This document shows, one piece after another, positions 1 through 7,534 of a stretch of 10,561 bases of DNA. The stretch spans positions 1 through 10,561 of the forward strand of contig CAAGJQ010000075.1 of assembly GCA_900770295.1 (NCBI GenBank), read 5' to 3'. The stretch comes from an uncultured Oscillibacter sp. GTDB lineage: Bacteria > Bacillota > Clostridia > Oscillospirales > Oscillospiraceae. The notes beneath the pieces are model-generated. The model was not told the DNA's origin. It ran no database searches and saw only the letters and a list, made by a program, of their open reading frames with translations. Position 1 is the first letter of the stretch; every line of letters begins with the position of its first letter. The position numbers and the translations under genes are program-made.

Positions 1-1
1 A

Positions 2-124
2 GGGAAACTGTTCGTTTATGAGCGGACTTGCACGCAGGAATTGTTAAAGGAGTTAGGCAAAACCGTCTTCCTGACCCGCGAGGAGGCGGAGGCGGCGCTG
101 GCCGGGAAAGGCGGTGAGGAATGA
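2..124 (+). CDS. C-terminal end of a small phage protein (5' end outside window)
   Basis: The frame beginning at base 2 is open from the window edge to a TGA at 122-124 and gives the last 40 residues of a protein. They run from GKLFVYERTC to ELGKTVFLTREEAEAAL and a short GKGGEE tail. This tail, a predicted beta strand followed by 'VFLTREEAEAAL', is one I associate with many small hypothetical proteins of Clostridia prophages. The function is unknown to me. The gene overlaps the next one: its stop shares bases with the ATGATG start cluster at 121-126, which suggests translational coupling within an early or accessory operon. The N terminus and total length cannot be seen. An unrelated protein with a similar charged helical tail is possible. 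Confidence 0.75.
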   Translation, partial: GKLFVYERTCTQELLKELGKTVFLTREEAEAALAGKGGEE

Positions 125-285
125 TGCGTCATTGCAGCAGTTGTTATCACAGATCACCCGATCTAAGGGCACTTATGATTTGCGGCGTATGCATAGACAA
201 ATGCAGAAAGCATGGACACCTCATTCTACACCCGTTTTTCAGCGGTTTCCGGTGCAAGGGATATAAGAAAAGAGGTGATGGCTGA
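124..285 (+). CDS. Cysteine-rich small phage protein, possible zinc-binding knuckle
   Basis: This 53-residue gene encodes five Cys in its first half (HCSSC near residue 4, CGVCIDKC at residues 20-27) and a sixth at residue 44 in the tail HPFFSGFRCKGYKKRG. The two CxxC pairs and the later Cys suggest a small zinc-stabilised fold. The ending resembles cysteine-rich proteins that I recall from Firmicutes prophages. Function and partner are unknown. Two ATGs lie back to back at 121 and 124 in the same frame; 124 is preferred because it leaves more room after the GGTGAGGA ribosome binding site. The 121 start would add one Met. The stop TGA at 283-285 overlaps the next ATG by one base. The dense overlap on both sides and the Cys spacing support a real gene; the zinc binding is inference. 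Confidence 0.72.
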   Translation: MRHCSSCYHRSPDLRALMICGVCIDKCRKHGHLILHPFFSGFRCKGYKKRGDG

Positions 286-563
286 TGCCAAAACACAAGA
301 AAAAGCGGGTGAACCCGCACCGCCAGCCCGTCACAAAAGCGGACGTGAACCGTGCAAAGGCGAAGGGCCAGCAAGAGGCGATCCGCCTCGCATGGAGCAT
401 CCTGTTTACCGTCCTGCGTGATAAGGAGGGCTATGACCTGGAGGGCCTTCAACGTGTCTGGAAAGAGGTTGATGACCTATCAGACAGTATCGCAAAGGGA
501 TACTGCACCGTGACGGACCTGCGGGATGTTCTGAAACAGGAGATAGGAGCGAATATCCAATGA
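285..563 (+). CDS. Conserved hypothetical phage protein, 92 aa
   Basis: The protein starts MPKHKKKRVNPHRQPVTKAD, a basic tail. A helical region follows with QEAIRLAWSILFTVLRDKEG (about residues 30-49), then a second part, LQRVWKEVDDLSDSIAKGY, and a final helix. The hydrophobic stretch is too short and too mixed for a clear membrane segment, so a soluble helical protein is more likely. I associate this layout, a Lys-rich start followed by a 'VLRDKEG...VWKEVDDLSDSI' body, with uncharacterised proteins in early regions of Clostridia phages. I cannot name a function. The start ATG shares its A with the upstream stop and follows AGAGGTGAT at a suitable distance. The stop overlaps the next gene as ATGA. 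The basic tail could bind nucleic acid, but nothing else supports that. Confidence 0.85.
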   Translation: MPKHKKKRVNPHRQPVTKADVNRAKAKGQQEAIRLAWSILFTVLRDKEGYDLEGLQRVWKEVDDLSDSIAKGYCTVTDLRDVLKQEIGANIQ

Positions 564-760
564 GAAATCCATACTGGGAAAACATTGAGGCCATCGCCGC
601 CCGGCAGCGGCAAAAGGGCATTGATACATACGGTCAGGGCCTGGAAGAAAACCCGGCTGACATGGTGACCCGCTTAACCTACCTGGAGGAGGAGCTGATT
701 GACGCCCTCATGTACTGCGAATGGATCAAAGAAAAACTTGGAGGGAAAGCAGATGGATGA
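560..760 (+). CDS. Small acidic helical phage protein, weakly MazG-like
   Basis: This 66-residue protein has the segment KGIDTYGQGLEENPADMVTR followed by LTYLEEELIDALMYCEWIKE. Two amphipathic helices with the acidic cluster EEELIDALMY loosely recall the metal-binding ExxE...D helices of MazG/dUTPase-type all-alpha nucleotide pyrophosphohydrolases. The protein is only about half the length of those enzymes and lacks a second acidic helix, so an active enzyme is not shown. I recall very similar short proteins in Firmicutes phages annotated as hypothetical. The start is fixed by the ATGA overlap with the upstream gene (560-563). The stop TGA at 758-760 lies inside the start region of the next gene (ATGGATGA). 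A truncated relative or a protein-binding adaptor are other possibilities. Confidence 0.82.
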   Translation: MRNPYWENIEAIAARQRQKGIDTYGQGLEENPADMVTRLTYLEEELIDALMYCEWIKEKLGGKADG

Positions 761-917
761 CTGGACCCGCATCCCAATGGAGATCACCAATGAGACGGAC
801 CGCCGAACCCTCTGCGCCATCCTGGCGTCCATTGGCCTGGAGGTCCGCATCGTCAGGGTGAAACCGACTAAGAGCAGCACACCGAAGAAGTACATAGAAT
901 ACCGCCAGCAGGCATAA
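753..917 (+). CDS. Small hypothetical protein, 54 aa, last gene of the plus-strand operon
   Basis: I chose the ATG at 753 (MDDWTRIPMEITNETD...) because GGAGGG lies at 740-745, an ideal distance upstream. An earlier in-frame ATG at 699 would add 18 residues that run entirely inside the upstream gene and has no ribosome binding site of its own. The 54-residue product has a short acidic start, a helix around RRTLCAILASIGLEVRIVRV and a basic tail KPTKSSTPKKYIEYRQQA. No motif identifies a function. Its start overlaps the upstream stop, so it is probably translated by coupling. Transcription should end just after it at the hairpin 921-948. The product could be a small regulator or adaptor; the sequence does not decide. 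Confidence 0.75.
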   Translation: MDDWTRIPMEITNETDRRTLCAILASIGLEVRIVRVKPTKSSTPKKYIEYRQQA

Positions 918-920
918 AAG

Positions 921-948
921 ACGGCCCTCCCGCTCATGGGAGGGCCGT
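921..948. terminator. Bidirectional rho-independent terminator between convergent operons
   Basis: A perfect 11-bp inverted repeat (ACGGCCCTCCC / GGGAGGGCCGT) encloses the 6-base loop GCTCAT. On the plus strand it is followed by TTTCTT, and on the minus strand by CTTTTAT, so the same hairpin can stop transcription from both sides. It fills almost the whole 34-base gap between the plus-strand stop (917) and the minus-strand stop (952). The stem is very GC-rich and should be stable. Confidence 0.92.
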
Positions 949-951
949 TTC

Positions 952-3900
952 TTACTGATAGGGGTTCTTCTTCCAGGATTTGTTGATGATCGTCCAGAGG
1001 TCCGCTTTCTGCCCGGTGGTAAAGCCCTGTCCGTCCAAATATGCCTGCGCTTCCTTCTGGCTCACACCGCCGTTTCCGTCGGCGTCCATGCCCTTTCGCA
1101 TAGCAGCATACTCGTCCACGCTGAGACCGGCTGCAACTGCCTGCTTGGTCTTTTCATACCCCTCTCCGCTCATAACGCTGCTTCCGTACTTTTCATACAG
1201 AGCCATGTACTCCGCAGGGGAGACGCCGATGTCCTGTTTTGCGTTTTTGGCGTTCTGGACCCACGTTTCCATTTTGTATGCGGAAATGCTGGACTTGGCG
1301 GTCTGATCCGCATAGGCATACAGGCGGTCAATATAGGCGGCCTTTTCGCTGTCGTTCATGGAGCGGTAGGCCGCAGAGCCGGTCCCTTCCTTCACCAGCT
1401 GATAGCTGGCATTGCCGAGCGTCTTTGCGTACTTCTGGTACTCCTCCGCAGTCAGGTCCTTTCGCTCCCCGTTCACGGTGAAGTACCGCGCCGCCCGCGC
1501 CGGGAACACGCCGCCGTCGCCGGTGGCGTCCTTCAGGCGCTGAAGCTCCTGCTCCACGCTGTCCACATCCACCTGAGACACGTATGCCGGGTTGAACAGG
1601 TTGTTGATGGAGCGAACAAGGGCGTCTCCGCTCTCCTCCGTCCGGCCCCAGGCATCAATGTACGGCATCTGCTGATAGTCCCATCCCGGAATCTTCTGGG
1701 ACACCTTACCGATGGTGTACTGGAGGTCTGTAGGAAGATTCTCGTTCTTATCTGTGTAGGTGGTCATCCGCTGCCCCTCATAGCTGCGCTCCAGCTGCCC
1801 GCCGAGAGTTGGAAACGCCTGCGTGACATAGTTCGTCAATGCGGATACGACCAATGCGCCAAGCGGGTTATCTCCGCGCTGCTCTGCCTTTGACACATTT
1901 TCCAGTGTATCGTTCAGGCCCTGTAGCATGGACATTTCCAGCATTGGAGCGGATGCGTTTTTGACAGCATTCCACAATTCTCCAAAGCTGACTCCACCAT
2001 CAAGGCCCTGGTTATACAGCTCCACGCCAACAAAGAACGGAATCGCCTCCGGGGACAGCCAGTCCAGCGTGACGCTGGTCCCATTCTTCGTTTCAAGAGC
2101 ATAGTTCTGATGACCCGTGAGGTCGTTGAATCCCTGCTGCTTCTCGTCCTCGTCCTCTCCGCCTGTGACATACCCGGAGCCTGCCGCAAGGAATCCAGCA
2201 GCCATCAAAGCGGTGCCGGACACGCCGGCCGCCACCCGGTCAAGGCCTTTGGAAACCTGGGAAATGTCACCGGATTTCGCCCCTCTGGCTGTCTCCACAG
2301 CGCCTAATACAGCGCCGATTGGTGAGTATTCTACAGCCCGCGCAGCAACATTGGCAGTCGTTCTCTTGAACGGTACAATTCCCTCAACGCCATAACCAAT
2401 GCCTTTGATAACCGGGTTCTTGCTTCGGATAGCCCCTCCCAGCTTGCTAACGGCGTCGCTGGCGGCGTTTTTGTCGTTGAAGGTATTCCGCAAAGCCTCA
2501 TCCGCCGCATAGCTTCTGGCGCGGTTCAGGAGCGCCGTATCAGCGTCGGAAATGGACTTGCATCCGTTGGCTTTCAGATACCCGGCGAGGGACTGGGTAT
2601 AAATCCACTTCTTTGCGGCGGTGTCCTCCGCCTTCAGAGCGCGGCTGTTGAGGTCAGCCGCCTTGTTGATACCCCTTCCCAGCAGATTGTCATTGGAAAA
2701 GGCGTCCGCCTCCTGCTCAATGTTGAACAGGCTGGTCTGCCCTTCCAGATACTTGCTGGACTGCCCAAGGAAATCCTTGGCGTTTGCCCAGTCGGCGCGG
2801 CACTCCGCAGCCAGCTTCCCGAACGGATTTGCGCCAAAGATGGACTTTGTGCGCTCCACCTTTCCTCCGGTCACAGCGGATGCAGCCGCCTCAACCACGG
2901 ATCCGACGCGGTTCTTTACTGCCACAGGGACCTGAAAGAAGGTGTTGCCCAGAATGTTGCGGATATGGGTGCGTGGATTGCCCAGCATTGCAAGATACCG
3001 CAGCGTATCATACTTGGCCCGGAAAGTGCCCGGGACACTCTGCGCGGCCTTCTCCACGATCCTCTGCGTCACTTCCTGCCGCGCCTCGTCGCTCTCTGCG
3101 CGCAGGAAATCCGCCACATCTCCATCATCCACCTTGACGTCTGTTCCGTACTTGGCGTTCAGATCAGAGACGGCCTTTTGCACCGCAAGAAGCTGGCCCT
3201 CCGGGCTGAGCTTTCTGAAAATGCTCTGGGCCTGCATGGCCTGTGCCGCCGTTGTGGAATTTCTGGTATACAGTTCCAGCAGCTCTGCCGTGGAGGCGGT
3301 ATCCCCGCTCCGCATGGCCTGGATCAAAAGCTGCTGTCCAAGGGCGGTATTGTCCTTGGTAGCGATGTTGGAGCGTACAGCCTGCCGGTACTGCTCAAAA
3401 GCGCCGTCGAATCCCTTTTCCTGCATGGTCGCCTGTGCGCTTGCAACGGCGTCCGTATCGTGGATGGTGTCGAAAGAAAGGGTCCCGTCCGCGATCTGCT
3501 GCTCCAGCATCTGAACGGTTGCAGTATCTGTGGCCTGTCCGCCCATGACAGTAGAGGATGACTTCGGGACATTACGCCCGTCAAAGTCTGTGGTGGGTAC
3601 ATCCACCGGGCGGGCCGCATAGGCTCCCTCCGGGTGGAAGGTTTCGCTCTGCGCCTGGAGGCGTTCATAATCGCTGTTCAGGCTGCCAGCGTTTGCAGCG
3701 CCCAATCCGTCATCCATCATGGGAAGCTCCTCACCGCTCTGCATGGTGGGCTGGCTGCCCATAATGCTGCTCTTAGCGTCGATGTACGCCTGATTCGGCC
3801 CAACGGTATCTCCCATCATGGTAGACCATCCGTTGGTGAGCATGGAATCCAGGATGATTTCCACCTGTTTTGCGGCCTTGACGTTCTCCTGTCCCTGGTC

Positions 3901-5550
3901 ATGGACAATTCGCTGTGCGGCGTCGATGATCTCCGCCCTGGAAAGCCCGGTCTCGTCCATGGCCTGCCGCAGGTGAGCGGACGCCTGTACGCTTTGATTG
4001 ACCTTGTTCCCCTGCATGGTGCGCTCATAGCTGCGGTTCATGGGGAATTGCAGAGACAGGTCCGCGTCTGCGATCAGGGCCTCCGCCGCCTGCTGGTAAT
4101 AGCTGTGCAGCTCCGGGTGGTCGAACTGGAAAGCGTTCATGTTTCGGCTGCTCACGCTGTCCGCTGTTCGGCGGTCAATGTGCTGCTCCGGGTCAACCTG
4201 GTACACCTTTCCGCTGGCATCCATGCCGATGTCGCTGCGTTCCGCAAGGGCGCCAAACTGCTCATTGGTCAATTTGGACTGCTCCACCCGCTTCTTCCCT
4301 GTAAGAATGTCCACAAGGACATCGTTTCTTGCAGCCTTTTCCTGGCTCACAAAAGGCTTTGTATTTGCCTCTACGGTGGCCTGTGTGGTGCCTTTCTGAA
4401 TGGTGGCATCCACGCCATGGTTAGCCCGTGTCCGCTCTCCTGCGGACTGCACGGTGTCATTCTGGGCGGAAGCTGCATCCTGAACGGATGCGTTCTTTCT
4501 GACACGGTTTCCGGCCTGCTCAACGCCGCTTCCGATTCCGCCCAGTGCGCCGCCCACAAGGCCGTCATACAGCGTATTCGCCCAGTAGTCCGGGTCCTTG
4601 TAATGCGCCATAGCTTCCGGGTCATAGGTTGCCCGCTGAAGGATAGGCTGCACAAGGTCCTCCACGATCTCCTCTCCGCCCTCGGACAGAATGGAGAGGG
4701 CAGCTTTCCCTGCGGCGCTCCCGCCCATCTTCTCTACGGCCTTCGCCACGGCGTCATCCAGAACACCGCCGCCAAAGGCTTTCTTGAACGGACCTGCCAC
4801 ATTGGCGATCTTCTCCGTTGCTGCGGACAAAGCCGCGCTGCCTGCGCCATAGGCCACCTGCTGCCCATAGCTTGCTCCGGCCTTCCGCGCCTCCTGTGCG
4901 CCGGAGCCGAAGGAACGTGCCGCCATAGGCGCCAGAGCGGAACCGCCTGTCAGCAAAGCAAGCCCGATGTCTCCCGCCATCTGCGTACCGGCCACGCCCA
5001 CATCCACTGCGAACTGACCTACTTTCCCGGCTCCCTGCTTGGCTCTGGAAATGTCCTTCTGGGAGGATTCCGCCAGGGCATCCGCCGTGTCGTAGATGTT
5101 CTTGGCGGTGGTATCGCCAACAGCCTTGTAGTATTCCGTCATATCGCCGTTTGTTTTCAGGCGGTTTTTCGCGGAATTGATGCGGAGCCGGGCAGTTTTC
5201 TCAGCCTTTGCGTCACCCGCAGCAATGGCGTCCTTCAAATCCTGCTCATACTTCGCCAGATACTCACGGTCCTGGGCTGCCTGCTGGGCGTCCTTCTTGG
5301 ACTGCAAATAGGTGCCGACCTTGTTCAGCCCCTCTACAACAACGCCGCCGAGGTTCGTAAACCCGGCGGCGCTGCCCTTTCCAGCACCAGTGACAGTCTT
5401 TCCGACACGCTCTGTAACGGACGGCTGCGCCGCTTTCTCTGCGGCAGCTGTGGCAGCCATACGCTTCGAGGTATCGGCTTTCATTTCCTCGTACTGCTTA
5501 TCATCTTTTGCCTTGGCATTGCTCTTGATCTTGTTCCAATCAATGCTCAT
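952..5550 (-). CDS. Giant (1532 aa) late phage protein, polyvalent-protein-like, EF-hand at C terminus
   Basis: This is probably a virion-internal or DNA-ejection protein; that role is inferred from size, position and composition. Order of parts: Lys/Ala-rich helical start (1-130); Gly/Ala-rich hydrophobic stretch suited to membrane insertion (about 173-260); SEGGEEIVEDLVQPIL followed by a Gly-rich GGALGGIGSG; a block with NAFQFDHPELHSYY (471-485) and GLSRAEIIDAA...VEIILDSMLTNG (about 534-575); a helical block with NSTTAAQAMQAQ and LSPEGQL (about 737-790); NPRTHIRNILGN (about 857-868); a helical block ending RSYAADEALRNTFND (near 1020); a hydrophobic GTALMAAGFLAAGSGYVTGG (about 1105-1130); and a canonical EF-hand loop at 1489-1500. 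Several blocks resemble parts of large polyvalent proteins of phages and conjugative elements, though I cannot give domain numbers. No protease, glycosidase or nuclease site was recognised. The ATG at 5550 is preferred over GTG at 5565. Confidence 0.93.
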   Translation of the reverse strand: MSIDWNKIKSNAKAKDDKQYEEMKADTSKRMAATAAAEKAAQPSVTERVGKTVTGAGKGSAAGFTNLGGVVVEGLNKVGTYLQSKKDAQQAAQDREYLAKYEQDLKDAIAAGDAKAEKTARLRINSAKNRLKTNGDMTEYYKAVGDTTAKNIYDTADALAESSQKDISRAKQGAGKVGQFAVDVGVAGTQMAGDIGLALLTGGSALAPMAARSFGSGAQEARKAGASYGQQVAYGAGSAALSAATEKIANVAGPFKKAFGGGVLDDAVAKAVEKMGGSAAGKAALSILSEGGEEIVEDLVQPILQRATYDPEAMAHYKDPDYWANTLYDGLVGGALGGIGSGVEQAGNRVRKNASVQDAASAQNDTVQSAGERTRANHGVDATIQKGTTQATVEANTKPFVSQEKAARNDVLVDILTGKKRVEQSKLTNEQFGALAERSDIGMDASGKVYQVDPEQHIDRRTADSVSSRNMNAFQFDHPELHSYYQQAAEALIADADLSLQFPMNRSYERTMQGNKVNQSVQASAHLRQAMDETGLSRAEIIDAAQRIVHDQGQENVKAAKQVEIILDSMLTNGWSTMMGDTVGPNQAYIDAKSSIMGSQPTMQSGEELPMMDDGLGAANAGSLNSDYERLQAQSETFHPEGAYAARPVDVPTTDFDGRNVPKSSSTVMGGQATDTATVQMLEQQIADGTLSFDTIHDTDAVASAQATMQEKGFDGAFEQYRQAVRSNIATKDNTALGQQLLIQAMRSGDTASTAELLELYTRNSTTAAQAMQAQSIFRKLSPEGQLLAVQKAVSDLNAKYGTDVKVDDGDVADFLRAESDEARQEVTQRIVEKAAQSVPGTFRAKYDTLRYLAMLGNPRTHIRNILGNTFFQVPVAVKNRVGSVVEAAASAVTGGKVERTKSIFGANPFGKLAAECRADWANAKDFLGQSSKYLEGQTSLFNIEQEADAFSNDNLLGRGINKAADLNSRALKAEDTAAKKWIYTQSLAGYLKANGCKSISDADTALLNRARSYAADEALRNTFNDKNAASDAVSKLGGAIRSKNPVIKGIGYGVEGIVPFKRTTANVAARAVEYSPIGAVLGAVETARGAKSGDISQVSKGLDRVAAGVSGTALMAAGFLAAGSGYVTGGEDEDEKQQGFNDLTGHQNYALETKNGTSVTLDWLSPEAIPFFVGVELYNQGLDGGVSFGELWNAVKNASAPMLEMSMLQGLNDTLENVSKAEQRGDNPLGALVVSALTNYVTQAFPTLGGQLERSYEGQRMTTYTDKNENLPTDLQYTIGKVSQKIPGWDYQQMPYIDAWGRTEESGDALVRSINNLFNPAYVSQVDVDSVEQELQRLKDATGDGGVFPARAARYFTVNGERKDLTAEEYQKYAKTLGNASYQLVKEGTGSAAYRSMNDSEKAAYIDRLYAYADQTAKSSISAYKMETWVQNAKNAKQDIGVSPAEYMALYEKYGSSVMSGEGYEKTKQAVAAGLSVDEYAAMRKGMDADGNGGVSQKEAQAYLDGQGFTTGQKADLWTIINKSWKKNPYQ

Positions 5551-5557
5551 TGATATA

Positions 5558-5563
5558 CCTCTC
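5558..5563 (-). promoter_or_regulatory. Ribosome binding site that decides the start of the 1532-aa gene
   Basis: Reading the minus strand, GAGAGG stands 7 bases before the ATG at 5550. An alternative GTG at 5565, which overlaps the stop of the upstream 653-residue gene (ATGTGA), would add five residues (MRGIS) and would place this site inside the coding sequence. The spacing therefore favours the ATG. The upstream stop at 5562-5564 lies within this site, which suits re-initiation by ribosomes finishing the upstream gene. Confidence 0.75.
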
Positions 5564-7523
5564 ACATGATGCCGAACTTTCTCAGCATCGCTTCCGCCTG
5601 TGCCTCCGTAATGCTTCCAGCCTGAAGGGCTTTCTGGATGGCGTTTGCCTGCCCGGTGGAAGTTCGATTCATGCCAACACTCTGCTCAATGGATTTCAGA
5701 GGGCCGGACTGGAACGCATCCCACGCCTGTGCAGCGGTCAATCCGCCCGCCGCGTTGCTGGAGTTCTTACCCCACAGACCGTCGGCCGTCACACCGTAAT
5801 GATTCTGGAGAACCTTCACCTGCTCGTTGGTGAGGTTGCCGTTGTTGTAGCCAACGGATGGGGTTTTGACGGGACTACCAGTGCTGTCGACATTTTCCCC
5901 GTACAGCTTCTGCAACGTAAGCTGATAGTTCAAATCGTCCTGCGCCTTCTTATAGTCAAACTGCGCCTGCCAGTTCTGCTGTGCAAGGGCGTCCTGCTGC
6001 TGCTGATAGGCGAACTTCGCCTCCCAGTTGGCCTGCTCCTGGGCCGCTGCCGCCGCCTTCTGGGCAAGGTTGTCCTGTCGCACATACTCGTTGTACAGGG
6101 CGTTTGCCAGCTCGTAATTGTTCTGTGCAACAGCCTGGTCAACAGCTGCGCTGTACTGTACTTTCAGCTTGGCCCGTGCCAGTGCGCTGTCCGCAAGGGC
6201 CTGCTGCTCCTGCGTGCCGATGTCTGCAAGACTTCCATTCAATGCCGCAGACTGGGCCAGCGCCATCTGTCCGGTAGTGCCGGTGTTCAAGCCCTGCATG
6301 ATGCCCATTTCATTCATGTACATCCGCTGAAGCTCATTCTGCGCCGCCGCCTGGTTTCTCTGATTCTGCGCCTGCTGCGCGATCAGGTCATCCTGCGCGT
6401 TATAGTCCAGCACATTCTGCTCATAGGTGGATTTCAGGGACGCTAGCTCCGCCGCGATCTGCTGGGCGTACATATCCCGCAGATACTGGGATGCGTCGGA
6501 AATGTCCATGGAATAGCTTCCGCTTCCAAAGTTGAGCCCATAGCCTTCTCCGAGATTAAGATTGACGCCGTTGCTCAAATCACCGTACTGCTGTCCTGTC
6601 TGCTGGATGCCGGTATAGACGGTTTTCGGATCGTAATTCCCGTTTTTCAGAGCCAGCAGGGCAGACATCAGCGCATTGCTGTCCGTAGTCTGCTGCTCCG
6701 GGAACATCAGCTGAAGGTACTGCTGCTGGGCGTCCGTCACAGGCGTATCAATGCCCCACTGATTTCTCCGCGCCGCAATGGCAGCTCCGACGCCGGAATC
6801 GTAGACATTGCCCTGCTTGTCGATGGTGTATCCGTATCCGCTGCGGATCTGATTTGCCAGCTGGTTCGCCTGGTCGCCGGTGATCTGCCCCGCCTGCATC
6901 TGGGCGCGAATACTCGCAATCCGCTGCAAATCCGCAGCAGACATCATTTCCTCGTCCGTCCACAGGTTGTCGCCTCCATAGCTGCCCTGCTCCACATAGT
7001 AGTCCTTATGGGGAAGGTAATCCGCAGCACCTTTGACAGTCTTATAAGCATAGCCGTCCTCGTCATAGAAAACGGTGTAGCCGTTGGAGGTAGCATATCC
7101 ATTGGCAAGGTCAGGTCTGCGGCTCATATCCGCCTTGCTGGCGGAAACGCCGCCCTTCCAGTACGGGTTATCGTTCAGGATAGGGGATCCGTTCACGCCC
7201 ATGGTATAGCCGCCTGTCACATATCCGGGACCCTTCACAATGTCAGTAGAGCCGCCGGAACTTCCGCCGCTGCCGGAATTGGAAGAATTTCCACCCCTGC
7301 TGTTGCTGATGGAGATAGCGTTGCTGATGGTGTCCCGGTCATTGTCCCGGCTGGCCTGAGAGTAGGTCTTGTCGCTGCCCCACATATTGGGCTCCTTGCC
7401 GCCGTACTTATCATTGATCTTGTTCTGACGCTCCGCTTCCAGCTGAGAGGTATCCTTGCCAGCCGCTTTCGCCTCGCTGATAGCCTTAGAGTAGTCTTTG
7501 TTGGGGTCGTAATAGCCTGCCAT
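5562..7523 (-). CDS. 653-aa virion protein with Gln/Ala-rich helical rod and peptidoglycan-binding-like segment
   Basis: It begins MAGYYDPNKDYSKAISEAKA, a 'YDPNxDYxxxIxxA' opening familiar from large proteins of Clostridia phages. A Gly/Ser linker (about 73-93) and a Tyr/Gly-rich part follow. Residues about 345-545 form a Gln/Ala-rich helical region containing a near-perfect 18-residue repeat (NWEAKFAYQQQQDALAQQ, then NWQAQFDYKKAQDDLNYQ). A segment at about 562-590 (EQVKVLQNHYGVTADGLWGK) resembles the PG_binding_1 peptidoglycan-binding fold. The C terminus ALQAGSITEAQAEAMLRKFG echoes an earlier copy near residue 210. The gene follows the endolysin with AGGAGG 5 bases before its ATG and overlaps the next gene's leader. 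I infer a structural or ejection protein working with the 1532-residue product. A tail-rod or scaffold role is also possible. Confidence 0.93.
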   Translation of the reverse strand: MAGYYDPNKDYSKAISEAKAAGKDTSQLEAERQNKINDKYGGKEPNMWGSDKTYSQASRDNDRDTISNAISISNSRGGNSSNSGSGGSSGGSTDIVKGPGYVTGGYTMGVNGSPILNDNPYWKGGVSASKADMSRRPDLANGYATSNGYTVFYDEDGYAYKTVKGAADYLPHKDYYVEQGSYGGDNLWTDEEMMSAADLQRIASIRAQMQAGQITGDQANQLANQIRSGYGYTIDKQGNVYDSGVGAAIAARRNQWGIDTPVTDAQQQYLQLMFPEQQTTDSNALMSALLALKNGNYDPKTVYTGIQQTGQQYGDLSNGVNLNLGEGYGLNFGSGSYSMDISDASQYLRDMYAQQIAAELASLKSTYEQNVLDYNAQDDLIAQQAQNQRNQAAAQNELQRMYMNEMGIMQGLNTGTTGQMALAQSAALNGSLADIGTQEQQALADSALARAKLKVQYSAAVDQAVAQNNYELANALYNEYVRQDNLAQKAAAAAQEQANWEAKFAYQQQQDALAQQNWQAQFDYKKAQDDLNYQLTLQKLYGENVDSTGSPVKTPSVGYNNGNLTNEQVKVLQNHYGVTADGLWGKNSSNAAGGLTAAQAWDAFQSGPLKSIEQSVGMNRTSTGQANAIQKALQAGSITEAQAEAMLRKFGIM

Positions 7524-7534
7524 GTCTGCCTCCT

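Noticed and set aside
3634..5553. A 639-codon open frame on the plus strand opposite the giant protein
   Set aside because: The translation is rich in Cys, His and Arg with no domain pattern, it lacks a good ribosome binding site, and it lies entirely antisense to a well-supported gene. Long antisense frames are expected in GC-rich sequence.
5558..5570. Possible programmed frameshift or fusion between the 653-aa and 1532-aa genes
   Set aside because: There is no slippery heptamer at the junction, and a good ribosome binding site with 7-base spacing precedes the ATG at 5550. Ordinary coupled re-initiation explains the overlap.
5550..6446. A 298-codon plus-strand frame opposite the Gln/Ala-rich rod
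   Set aside because: Its Leu/Val-rich translation is what the antisense of Gln/Ala codons produces, so it is not a membrane protein gene.
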